From the NCBI GenBank assembly GCA_037385045.1, contig JARRNJ010000005.1:96927-160926 (forward strand): DNA of 64,000 nt. Direction: 5' to 3'. Both the position numbers and the translations under genes were made by a program. Source of the DNA: JARRNJ01 sp037385045 (GTDB lineage: Bacteria > Pseudomonadota > Gammaproteobacteria > JASBUN01). A model generated the notes under the pieces. That model searched no databases. It was not told where the DNA came from and was given only the letters and a program-made list of their open reading frames with translations. Every line of letters starts with the position of its first letter. Positions within the stretch are counted from its first letter, which is position 1. Positions 1 through 8,313 of this stretch are shown in pieces.

Positions 1-1335
1 AGCGACGCAGTTGCCGTCCGCGTCGGTGCGCAGCAACACCCGTACGGCGTGGGCCTTGCTGTACTTGCGTATGTTGGTCAACGCCTCCTGTATGATGCGT
101 AGCACCTGCATTTCCAGTACCGAAGGAAGCCTCATGTCTTTCCATTGGTTCTGGAAAAATATCGGAATCTTTGACTCCTTGCGGAAGCGGTCGACGACAT
201 GTTCGATGGCTGCGACCAGACCGCGTTCATCAAAAGGTGCGCGGAAGTGGGCCAGCAGCTCGCGCAGCTCCGTGTATGCCTCGTCAAGGCCGTTCTTGAG
301 CTGAAGGACCTCCTTGCGCGCCTCCTCGCTCTCGGAGTCTTCAAGCGTCTCGTCCAGCATACGTACCTGGAAACGCAGGCTTGCCAGGGTCTGGGCCAGG
401 GAGTCATGCAGCTCATGGGAGAGCATGTTGCGTTCGCGCAGGATCGACAGGCGTTTGGACGTCTCATCGAGGCGGGATTTCTCGATCGCCATTCCCAGGT
501 GGCGGCCGATGCTGGTGAGCAGATCCTTGATATCCTCGCGACCCACCAGCCCCGGTTTGGGAACGAATAGATTGTAGACTCCCAGATTGTTGCCGCGGTA
601 TTGGAGCGGCACCGCAATCATCTCTACATCCTCGTCGGGGAAGAACGGCTTGCCAGCGAACCGGCTGCATTGCCGCACGTTGTCCTGCGACAACAGGGTT
701 CCCTCCCGCACGGCCTGTCCGCACATGCAGCGGCCGACCGCAACGTATTCCTCGTCATCGGCGATGTCGTGATCCATGCCGAGGCTCGCTACAAGGCGCA
801 TTTGATCGTCATCAGTGAGCAGACGTACGGTGGCCGCTTTGGCGTTGGTCACGGCCGAGAGCGTGATCAGGAACCGTTTGAGGAGGTCGTCCAGGTCGCG
901 GGATGTGTTGATGCTGGCGGCGACGTCGTAGAGGATTTCCAGCGAGCGGTTCTTCATTTCTATGCGCTCGGTCTGTTTGCGCACTTCCTGGTCCATTTCG
1001 CGCGAGAGGCGCTTGAGTTCCTCGCCGAGGCTGTTGATATCGCGCGCCAGCTCGGCAAACTCACCCCGTTCCGGTACGGGGATGCGCGCGGAGAGATTGC
1101 CGCCGCGCATGCGCAGCGCCCAATTGCGCAGGTGGGCCAGCGGCTCCATGAGGCGGCGTTGGATGCGCATGAGGATGACGCCGATGAGCACCACCCCGGC
1201 GAACAGCAGGGTGATCTGGGCGATGTACAGGAGACCGCGCGGTTCGGCCTGAAAGAGCACGAAAAAACTGCTGATACCGAGCAGGATCAGCACCGACATC
1301 AGTGCGACCAGCGGCCCGAACAGACCGCTCGCCAC
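1..1335 (-). CDS. NarX/NreB-type sensor histidine kinase (partial, C-terminus beyond left edge)
   Basis: Read on the minus strand, the frame stays open from an in-frame stop near 1550 to the window edge. It shows two close hydrophobic helices (FGPLVALMSVLILLG and LLYIAQITLLFAGVVLIGV) separated by only a few residues, then a HAMP domain, a coiled-coil, a GAF domain (around CMCGQAV) and a HisKA_3 dimerisation box with the phospho-acceptor in LSHELHDSLAQTLASLR. The ATPase domain lies outside the window. The family autophosphorylates and signals to a NarL-type regulator. NarX has a periplasmic sensing domain; this protein has essentially none, so sensing is probably by the GAF domain or the membrane. 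The start is uncertain: GTG at 1335 is given, with TTG at 1377 or 1488 as alternatives, none with a good ribosome site. A TATACT element at 1530-1535 could be its -10 box. Its position after dsrR suggests, but does not prove, a role with the dsr genes. Confidence 0.8.
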   Translation of the reverse strand, partial: MASGLFGPLVALMSVLILLGISSFFVLFQAEPRGLLYIAQITLLFAGVVLIGVILMRIQRRLMEPLAHLRNWALRMRGGNLSARIPVPERGEFAELARDINSLGEELKRLSREMDQEVRKQTERIEMKNRSLEILYDVAASINTSRDLDDLLKRFLITLSAVTNAKAATVRLLTDDDQMRLVASLGMDHDIADDEEYVAVGRCMCGQAVREGTLLSQDNVRQCSRFAGKPFFPDEDVEMIAVPLQYRGNNLGVYNLFVPKPGLVGREDIKDLLTSIGRHLGMAIEKSRLDETSKRLSILRERNMLSHELHDSLAQTLASLRFQVRMLDETLEDSESEEARKEVLQLKNGLDEAYTELRELLAHFRAPFDERGLVAAIEHVVDRFRKESKIPIFFQNQWKDMRLPSVLEMQVLRIIQEALTNIRKYSKAHAVRVLLRTDADGNCVA

Positions 1336-1708
1336 CAGGGCGCGGGGCCGGTGCTGTAGCCCCGACTTCGGAAACAACCACGTGCCCGGGCGGCGCCAGG
1401 CCCTGGGAGCCGTACGACCGGAGCGTTGCGGGGAACGGGGGGAACCCGCGCGGCGGCCGGCATGCTGACGATTGGTTACGGTAGACAAGGCGGTTCGGTG
1501 GCCAAGGTGACTTCGGGTCGACTGGCGAAAGTATATCGCATCGGTAAGTTACGCGGCAGGGTAAATTCCGCGCCCGGGCAGGGGTTTCGGCGGCAAACCG
1601 AGCGAATGCTCAGATTCCTCCGTGCCCTTGGCGTGGTCACGCCTGCCGTTGCCGGGCGATCGGCCGGCGGCCTGGTGCTGCCATCGGCTCGCCGGAGGGG
1701 AGCGCGGA

Positions 1709-2035
1709 TCAGGGTTTCTTCTTGTTCTTCTTGGGTGGAACGTAATGGGGGTCAAGAGGGTTGAGGAAGATAAAGCGCATCTGCCCGGGTTCCAGCTCGA
1801 CAAAATCCATGGTGGCATCCTCCAACAGCTCGCTGCTGGGCGGATCCATGACGATCTCCACCTCGCCGTGGTTGACCCGCGTATCGGCTTCGTTCGCCTC
1901 ATCGAATCCCATGCCATATTCGATGCTGCCGTCCTGATTGGACTTGGCGGCGATGCGCAAGGCCAGCCCCTGGGCCTCGCTTTTCCGGATGGCTTCGCGG
2001 ATCTGTTCAAGTGCGGCCTCGGTTACGGTGAACAT
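1709..2035 (-). CDS. dsrR: DsrR, cysteine-less IscA/A-type scaffold-like protein
   Basis: A 108-residue protein with the fold signature of A-type iron-sulfur scaffolds (start MFTVTEAALEQIREAI, later FDEANEADTRV) that contains no cysteine at all. The three cysteines that bind the cluster in IscA are therefore missing, which is the hallmark of DsrR in Allochromatium-type dsr operons. There DsrR is thought to affect dsr expression after transcription rather than to carry a cluster. It is the last recognisable dsr gene of the operon, 27 nt after dsrN, and ends in a lysine-rich tail (PPKKNKKKP). The identification rests on position and on the absent cysteines. Confidence 0.9.
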   Translation of the reverse strand: MFTVTEAALEQIREAIRKSEAQGLALRIAAKSNQDGSIEYGMGFDEANEADTRVNHGEVEIVMDPPSSELLEDATMDFVELEPGQMRFIFLNPLDPHYVPPKKNKKKP

Positions 2036-2062
2036 ACTCTCTCCCCTTGGTCGGCGCGCCGT

Positions 2063-3478
2063 TCAGCGGCGGTGTTGCGACGGCTCTGCGTCGGCGGTGC
2101 GCGCCTGCTTGACGCGGCGCACGAAGGCGACAAATCGTTGTGCCCAGTGGTTGGCTTCGACATCGCGCAGGTGGGCATAGTTGGCCTGAAGATTCTTGTA
2201 GACGATGCCGTCATGGCGCCCGTCGATACCCGTGCCGCGGGCAACCTCGTAGGCAAACTTCAACGTATCGTCTACGCGGTCCAGGCGTGAGTAATGAAAT
2301 TCGTGGCCGAAGATTTCGCTGCCGGCGCGGTCGGCCAACGGCCACAAGCCTTTGCCGGTCTCGCGCAGGCGAATGTAACCCCGTCCCTGCGGACGGGCAT
2401 GCATGGTGACGTCGGCGGGCAATACGCCCACCATGTCGCAAGTCCTGTCGTTCCAGGTGACGGTGCGGGCCAGGTACATCAGCCCGCCGCACTCGGCATA
2501 GGCGGGCATGCCGGCGTCGATGGCCGCGCGGATTTCCCGGCGCAGCGACTGGTTCGACTCCAGCTGCTCCATGTGGGTTTCAGGGAATCCGCCGCCGATG
2601 AACAGCGCGTCCACGTTCGGCAGATGGGTTTCGCCGAGCGTATTGAACAGGACCAGCTCGGCGCCGGCGGTCTGCAGCGCCTCCAGGTCGCCCGGATAAT
2701 AGAAGCCGAACGCGGAGTCCCGCGCGAGTCCGATGCGTACGTCCGGCTCGGGGCAGACCGGGTCCCGCGTGGCGTGGGACGGCAGCGGCTGGATGGCGGC
2801 CTGGGCGGCGATTTGCCGCAGCCGGTCGATATCCACCTGGCCGGCAATCGCGTCGGCAATATGGCGGATCTGCTCGTCGGCCCGCCCCGATTCATTGCTG
2901 GGGATCAGGCCCAGATGGCGCTCGTCGATGACCAGGCCGGAATCCTGGTGGACTGCGCCGAGCACCTCGACGTCGGTGTAGTGCTGGAGAATAGCTCGCA
3001 ACTTTGACTCATGCCGCTTGCCCCCGACCTTGTTCAGGATCACGCCCGCGATGCGGATGTTGCGGTCGAACGCCTGATAGCCGAGCACCAGGGGCGCGAT
3101 GCCCCGGGTCATGCCGCGGGCGTCGAGCACCAGGACCACCGGCGCGGCCAGCAGCGCCGCCAGTGCCGCGTTGCTATTGCTTCCATCCAGGTCGAGCCCG
3201 TCATACAGGCCCTTGTTGCCTTCGATGAGGCCCACGTCGGCGGTCTGCATATGGCGGGCGAAGGTGGAGAGAATCTCATGCCGCCCCTGGGTGTAGAAGT
3301 CGAGGTTGTGGCAATTGCGGCCGGCCGCCTTGGTCAGCCACATGGGGTCGATGTAGTCGGGGCCCTTTTTGAATGGCTGCACCTGCAGCCCGCGCTGCGC
3401 AAGCGCTGCGCAAAGCCCAAGGGTGACCGTTGTCTTGCCCGAAGACTTGTGTGCGGCCGAGAGTAGCAGGTGTGCCAT
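2063..3478 (-). CDS. dsrN: DsrN, siroheme amidase (cobyrinic acid a,c-diamide synthase family)
   Basis: A 471-residue homologue of CobB/CbiA. The N-terminal ATP-binding P-loop variant is HKSSGKTTVTLGLC, followed by FKKGPDYIDP typical of cobyrinate a,c-diamide synthases. The C-terminal half is a class I glutamine amidotransferase domain with the nucleophile cysteine in AYAECGGLMYLA. In dsr operons this enzyme uses glutamine and ATP to amidate siroheme, giving the siro-amide cofactor of DsrAB. It follows dsrP after a gap of about 220 nt that holds no further gene, and precedes dsrR. The length is normal for the family. Confidence 0.93.
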   Translation of the reverse strand: MAHLLLSAAHKSSGKTTVTLGLCAALAQRGLQVQPFKKGPDYIDPMWLTKAAGRNCHNLDFYTQGRHEILSTFARHMQTADVGLIEGNKGLYDGLDLDGSNSNAALAALLAAPVVLVLDARGMTRGIAPLVLGYQAFDRNIRIAGVILNKVGGKRHESKLRAILQHYTDVEVLGAVHQDSGLVIDERHLGLIPSNESGRADEQIRHIADAIAGQVDIDRLRQIAAQAAIQPLPSHATRDPVCPEPDVRIGLARDSAFGFYYPGDLEALQTAGAELVLFNTLGETHLPNVDALFIGGGFPETHMEQLESNQSLRREIRAAIDAGMPAYAECGGLMYLARTVTWNDRTCDMVGVLPADVTMHARPQGRGYIRLRETGKGLWPLADRAGSEIFGHEFHYSRLDRVDDTLKFAYEVARGTGIDGRHDGIVYKNLQANYAHLRDVEANHWAQRFVAFVRRVKQARTADAEPSQHRR

Positions 3479-3698
3479 GGCGGGGTAGCGGCGGCGTTCA
3501 GCGCCGACAGCGGTCCGGTTTGCGGAGCCGGATCATGGGGCGCGGCGGCGCTGTGGTGAGCGCCCGCGTGCCGTAATGCCGGTCCGGGGCCGTGAAAGAA
3601 GCGGGATGGTCAATCATTACCGTACCTCCCAAAAAGGCAGCGCCGGACGGTGCTCGCGCACGGTCCGGCGGTGTCCGGATGAGGCGTCGTGTCGATGT

Positions 3699-4928
3699 TC
3701 AGGCGGCTTCCGCCTCCCCGGACTCATGGTGCGGGTCAACCGCGGCATCGGTCAGGTCCTCGGGCAGGAACCGCAACACCCGCACGCCGATGGTCACGAT
3801 CAGCATCGACAACGCGACGCCGCCCACGCCCAGCAGGAATTCGTAAATGCTGGGCGTGTAAGGATGGAACCGCTGGGCGTCGGCAAAGCTGCTGCTGATG
3901 ACGTCCATGCCCGGGAACATCTGCAATGGGTAGGCTTGCCCGCCAATGATGATTACATAGACTTGGCACAACCCCCCAAGGATTACCAGTACCGATGCAA
4001 TGCCGACCCAGCTGCGGGAGGAGCCGAGCTTGGAGTAGAGAATCGCCAGCGGTACCAGGCTGCCGATCAGGATCTGCCCGATCCAGAACAACTCGGTGTT
4101 TACGCTGGGGCCGGCGAGGATGAATTTCTCCACGCCGTGGCGTCCAGTGATGTAGAGATTGGTCAGATGGTAGACCAGGACGAAATACAGCACCGCGGCG
4201 ATGAAGACCCCGAGCAGGTTCTTCAGGCGCCGGATCACGGCGTCCCCAAGCGGCCGGTCGGTCCAGCGGTAGGATGCCATCAACACCAGCAGGAAGATCG
4301 CCAGACCGAAAGCGAATGACATGATGATGAACATCGGCGCCATCAGAGCGGTGTCGTAGGCGTCCCGCGCCACCAGGAAGCCGAAGATGGAACCCGTGCC
4401 GGTGGTGAGCACCAGGCGCCAGATGAAGGCGAAAAAGCCGGCCGGTTTGTAGTACCGGTTCATTTTGCGCTCCATCATCATCCAGATGTATACGGCCGTA
4501 ACCACCAGGAAACCGGTATACAGGAAGATGTTCCAGGCGAAGATCGACTTGAAGTTGTATGTGGTCATGGCGACGATCAGCCGGTCCGGTCGGCCCAGGT
4601 CCAGGACCAGGACCGCCAATCCCCCCACCAGCAGGGCGATCGCCAACAGTGACGAAAGTCGGCCGAGTGGTTTGTACAGCGCGCGGTTGAACACGGTACC
4701 GATGGAGGCAACGTTGAGGGCTCCCGATGCAGCGACAATCAGGAACACGGCGAATACGTGCGGCATTCCCCACACGATCTCGTTGTCCATGCCGGTGACC
4801 CAGTGGCCGCTGGTCTCCATATGGTAGGCGGCCCCCAGCCCGATCAAGACCAGCGCACCGAGCAGCACCAACAGGCCGTAAAATCCGGCGCTGCTTCCTT
4901 CGATTTCAAGATAGTTTACTTGTTTCAT
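3699..4928 (-). CDS. dsrP: DsrP, NrfD-type integral membrane quinone-interacting subunit
   Basis: A 409-residue polytopic membrane protein of the NrfD/PsrC family with about ten hydrophobic helices, for example GFYGLLVLLGALVLIGLGAAY near the N-terminus and LSMLIVTIGVRVLRFL near the C-terminus. It is the second membrane subunit of the DsrMKJOP complex and is believed to exchange electrons with (mena)quinone through DsrO and DsrJ. The start MKQVNYLEI lies 85 nt downstream of dsrO. The C-terminus is acidic and rich in His and Glu (DPHHESGEAEAA). No heme motif is present, as expected. Confidence 0.93.
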   Translation of the reverse strand: MKQVNYLEIEGSSAGFYGLLVLLGALVLIGLGAAYHMETSGHWVTGMDNEIVWGMPHVFAVFLIVAASGALNVASIGTVFNRALYKPLGRLSSLLAIALLVGGLAVLVLDLGRPDRLIVAMTTYNFKSIFAWNIFLYTGFLVVTAVYIWMMMERKMNRYYKPAGFFAFIWRLVLTTGTGSIFGFLVARDAYDTALMAPMFIIMSFAFGLAIFLLVLMASYRWTDRPLGDAVIRRLKNLLGVFIAAVLYFVLVYHLTNLYITGRHGVEKFILAGPSVNTELFWIGQILIGSLVPLAILYSKLGSSRSWVGIASVLVILGGLCQVYVIIIGGQAYPLQMFPGMDVISSSFADAQRFHPYTPSIYEFLLGVGGVALSMLIVTIGVRVLRFLPEDLTDAAVDPHHESGEAEAA

Positions 4929-5013
4929 CGTATTACTTCTCGACCGCCTTACGTCTCCGCGGCTGCTGGCTCCCGGCAGCCATGAATGGTGAGGATCGTC
5001 TCCGCCTGCCGGC

Positions 5014-5769
5014 TCAAATCCCGCGGTAGCGAACGCCGGTATTGAGATTCAGGTCGGGCCGGATTTCCTTGCTGGAGTACTGCTTGAGTTGCTTGCTGAT
5101 CTCGCTGCCGGGGTCCTTGAGATCCCCGAAGTACATGGCCTTGTGGCCCTCGGCGTTGCATGCCTCGACGCACGCCGGGTCCCGGGGGCCACCGACTTCA
5201 TCGATGCGTTGCACGCACATGGTGCAGCTTTCCACGGTACCCATGCCGCGCGGCGCGTACTCAACCTGGTTATGCACTTCCTGGTGTTCGAAGGAACGCG
5301 CCTTGTAAGGACACGCCATCATACAATAGCGGCAACCGATGCAGATGTGCTTGTCCACGAGTACGATGCCGTCGGCACGCTTGAAGGAGGCGCCCGTCGG
5401 GCAGACGTCCACGCAGGGCGGCTCCTCGCAGTGTTGGCACATGAGCGGCAGGGAGACCGTCCATCCGGTCGCCTTGTCGCGTAGTGTCACCTTGCGAATC
5501 CATTGGGGATCAAGCCGCGGGTGGGTTTCGGGTGTCAGTCCGTTTTCCTTGTTGCAGGCGCTGACGCAGGCATCGCAGCCCGTTGCACACTTGCTGGTGT
5601 CGACCAGCATGCCCCAGCGGTGGCTGCTGGTCACGGCCTGGTCGAGCGGCTTGGCCTCGGCCAGCCCGATCAACTTCACTCCCGACGCGAGCCCGAGTCC
5701 GGCGGCCGCTCCGGCTGCCAGAAACTTGCGGCGTGCCTCGTTGGGTGCGGTCTCATTCTTATCCGTCAT
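5014..5769 (-). CDS. dsrO: DsrO, periplasmic Tat-exported ferredoxin-like iron-sulfur subunit
   Basis: About 251 residues. The N-terminus carries a Tat signal (EARRKFLAAGAAAGLGLASG) and the mature part has several cysteine clusters of the HybA/NrfC type (CATGCDACVSAC, CQHCEEPPCVDVCP, CIGCRYCMMACPYKAR, CTMCVQR), fitting four [4Fe-4S] centres. It should pass electrons in the periplasm between DsrJ and DsrP. The ATG at 5769 lies just after the dsrJ stop and has a GGAGA ribosome site inside the end of dsrJ, so translation is probably coupled. A GTG six bases earlier is less likely. Confidence 0.94.
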   Translation of the reverse strand: MTDKNETAPNEARRKFLAAGAAAGLGLASGVKLIGLAEAKPLDQAVTSSHRWGMLVDTSKCATGCDACVSACNKENGLTPETHPRLDPQWIRKVTLRDKATGWTVSLPLMCQHCEEPPCVDVCPTGASFKRADGIVLVDKHICIGCRYCMMACPYKARSFEHQEVHNQVEYAPRGMGTVESCTMCVQRIDEVGGPRDPACVEACNAEGHKAMYFGDLKDPGSEISKQLKQYSSKEIRPDLNLNTGVRYRGI

Positions 5770-5771
5770 AG

Positions 5772-6215
5772 TCACTTCTCCGCAGGCGCCTCAATCTTGC
5801 TGTCATAGAGTTGTATCGGTTGGAAAAGCCGTTTGGCTTCCGGTGTTTCCGTGGGAGTGGAGGCGTGGCATTCGAAGCAGTCGATGTGGACGGCCGCGTA
5901 CCCGTGGCAGCTGTTGCAAAAGTGCTTCGGGCTCTCGATGCTGACCGGCTTGCCGTCGGGGCCTTCGACCGCATGGCAGTGGATGCAGCCCTTGAGGCTG
6001 AACTGCGGCGTGCGTATTCCTTCGTGCATGGTTTCATTCCGCTGGTGCAGAATGTACTTCATGTGGTTACGCCGCATTTCTTCAGTCGGCAGGACACAGT
6101 GGGTGCCCTTGGCCTGAGGCGGGTGGGGTATGGGAACCCGGTTATCGGCGTTCGCCGCGACGCTGCTCAGCAGCGCCGCGACGAGGAGTGCCTTCAGGAA
6201 CAGTGCGTACTTCAT
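5772..6215 (-). CDS. dsrJ: DsrJ, periplasmic triheme cytochrome c
   Basis: A 147-residue protein with a Sec-type signal peptide (KYALFLKALLVAALLSSVAANA) and exactly three CXXCH heme sites (CIHCH about 77-81, CNSCH about 100-104, CFECH about 113-117). An extra cysteine near residue 40 (THCVLPTEEM) matches the unusual cysteine that ligates one heme in characterised DsrJ. It belongs to the DsrMKJOP transmembrane complex and may exchange electrons or sulfur species on the periplasmic side. ATG at 6215 is preferred over a TTG at 6221; the ribosome site is weak in both cases, so reinitiation after dsrL is plausible. Confidence 0.94.
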   Translation of the reverse strand: MKYALFLKALLVAALLSSVAANADNRVPIPHPPQAKGTHCVLPTEEMRRNHMKYILHQRNETMHEGIRTPQFSLKGCIHCHAVEGPDGKPVSIESPKHFCNSCHGYAAVHIDCFECHASTPTETPEAKRLFQPIQLYDSKIEAPAEK

Positions 6216-6241
6216 TGGCAATTACGATCCGTTGGTTGGCG

Positions 6242-8197
6242 TTATTCACCCAAGCCCATGTCGATGTAGCCGGTAGGGCAGACATCGGCGCAGATATGAC
6301 AGCCGACGCAACGATCGTAGTCCGTGTACACGTAGCGGCCGGTGGTGGACTTGTCCTTCGGCGTGCGCTTGACTGCTTCCTGAGGGCAGAAAATCACGCA
6401 GTTGTCGCACTCGAAGCACATGCCGCAGCTCATGCACCGCTTGGCCTCGGCAACCGCGCCTTCCTCCGACAATCCCTCCATGCGCTCGCGGAACGACCCG
6501 ATAACATGTTCGGCGTCCACAGGAACTTCCTTGCGCTTGTTTCGCGCCGTGTAGGGGAAGTGGCCGAGGAACAGCTTGTCGGCTGCGATGATCTCGAATT
6601 TCGAGCGGTCTTCGTAGTTGTGTACCGCCCAATTGCCGCCGGAGGTGCCGCGCAGGTCGCCGCGGTCATCTTTGTCGAAATGCTCCGGCTGCAGCCCGGT
6701 TTCGCGCAGCTTGTCCATCAGGTTGAAATGGTGCACGTCGACTTTCGGGCGCTTGCCGAGATCCTGGTGCTGGAGGTAGTGGTCGATGCTCTCGGCGGCA
6801 ATGGACGCCTGGCCGATGGCGGTGGTCAGCAGATGCGGACGCACGATGTCTCCGGCGACGAAATGGCCTTCCTTGCCGGGAACCTGATAGTTCTTGTCGG
6901 CGTTGATGAAGCCGTAGCCGTTGTCGAAATCCTCGAGGCCTTCCATGTTGCCTTTCTGGCCGATGGCCGAGACCAGGAGGTCGCACTCCAGCTCGTACTC
7001 GGTGCCATCAATAGGCGTGGGTTTGCCGTCCTGGACTTCGCACTGGGCGAAACGCACCGCTTTGACGCGCCCGTCGTCACCTTTGATGGCTTTGAGGGGC
7101 ATGACACTGCCGCGGATGTCCACGCCTTCATGCAGGGCGTCCCGGACCTCATGTTCGGCGGCGGTCATGTTTTCAACCGGGAACAGCGAAGTCAAAGTGA
7201 CCTCGGCACCTTCGCGAGCCGCGGTGGAGGCTACGTCATGAGCGGTGTGGCCGAGCACTACGTTCTCGGGACGGTCCTTGTCGTTGATATTGGTGATGGA
7301 ACCGAGTCGGCGGGCAACGGAGGCCACGTCGATGGAGGTATCACCACCACCGATGACGATTACTTTGCCCGAGACCGCTTTCAGCCGGCCCTCGTTGAAG
7401 GCGGCGAGGAAAGCGACGCCGGAAATGGAATTGGGTGCGTCGCCGCCCTCGACCGGTACCAGCTTGCCCGAGTGCGTTCCCATGGCCCATAGGATGGCGT
7501 CGTACTCTTTTTCCAGCTGCTCGAGGCTGATGTCACGGCCGACGCGGGTATTGGTCTTGACCTCTACACCGAGATCCAGAATGCGCTTGATCTCGCCGTC
7601 GAGCACGTTGCGCGGGGTGCGGTAGCCGGGAATCCCGTAGCGCATGAAGCCGCCCAACTCGGCATGATCGTCGAAAATTGTCGCCCCGTGTCCGCGGCGG
7701 CGCAGCTGGTAGGCGGCGGTCAGGCCCGCGGGGCCACCGCCGATGATCGCGACTTTCTTGCCGGTCTCGGCACCCGGAGCGGCGAAGACATAGTTGTTCG
7801 CCAGCGCGGTGTCGCCAATGAACTGCTCCACCGAGTTGATACCGACGTGGTCTTCCACCTGGTTGCGGTTGCAGCCGTCTTCGCAAGGGGCAGGGCAGAC
7901 GCGGCCCATGATGGCGGGGAAGGGATTGGCATCGGTCGAGCGGCGGAAGGCGTATTCCTGCCAGGCCACATCCCCGGACGGCTTTTCGATCCCACGGACG
8001 ATGTCCAGCCAGCCGCGAATGTCCTCACCCGCCGGGCAGCTGCCCTGGCACGGCGGCGTACGGTGAACGTAGGTCGGGCACTTGTGGCTGTGGTCGCCGT
8101 CGAAGATCTTCGCGGTCCATTCCGACCACTTGTTGTCGCCGTCCTTGAACTTGCGGAACGTCAGCTTGTCGTTCATGTCGTCAGTGGAAGTAGCCAT
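6242..8197 (-). CDS. dsrL: DsrL, iron-sulfur flavoprotein NAD(P)H:acceptor oxidoreductase
   Basis: 651 residues, related to the GltD/NfnB-type small subunit of glutamate synthase. It has an N-terminal cysteine-rich region (TPPCQGSCPAGEDIRG and CPAPCEDGCNR), an FAD-binding dinucleotide fold (AIIGGGPAGLTAAYQLRRRG), an NAD(P)H fold (IVIGGGDTSIDVASVARRLG) and a C-terminal ferredoxin domain (CMSCGMCFECDNCVIFCP and CVGCHICADVCP). In sulfur oxidisers DsrL is essential and couples DsrAB sulfide oxidation to NAD(P)+ reduction. The ATG at 8197 has an AGGAGA site eight bases upstream. A gap of about 115 nt separates it from dsrK. Confidence 0.95.
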   Translation of the reverse strand: MATSTDDMNDKLTFRKFKDGDNKWSEWTAKIFDGDHSHKCPTYVHRTPPCQGSCPAGEDIRGWLDIVRGIEKPSGDVAWQEYAFRRSTDANPFPAIMGRVCPAPCEDGCNRNQVEDHVGINSVEQFIGDTALANNYVFAAPGAETGKKVAIIGGGPAGLTAAYQLRRRGHGATIFDDHAELGGFMRYGIPGYRTPRNVLDGEIKRILDLGVEVKTNTRVGRDISLEQLEKEYDAILWAMGTHSGKLVPVEGGDAPNSISGVAFLAAFNEGRLKAVSGKVIVIGGGDTSIDVASVARRLGSITNINDKDRPENVVLGHTAHDVASTAAREGAEVTLTSLFPVENMTAAEHEVRDALHEGVDIRGSVMPLKAIKGDDGRVKAVRFAQCEVQDGKPTPIDGTEYELECDLLVSAIGQKGNMEGLEDFDNGYGFINADKNYQVPGKEGHFVAGDIVRPHLLTTAIGQASIAAESIDHYLQHQDLGKRPKVDVHHFNLMDKLRETGLQPEHFDKDDRGDLRGTSGGNWAVHNYEDRSKFEIIAADKLFLGHFPYTARNKRKEVPVDAEHVIGSFRERMEGLSEEGAVAEAKRCMSCGMCFECDNCVIFCPQEAVKRTPKDKSTTGRYVYTDYDRCVGCHICADVCPTGYIDMGLGE

Positions 8198-8313
8198 TGT
8201 AAATTCTCCTATCAACAGATCGTTGCCGCTCGGCTGACACTATTCAAATACAGTCGATGCATGGGCGGAATCGTGTACATGGGGATTAACGCCGCCCGCG
8301 GGTTGTTCGAGAC

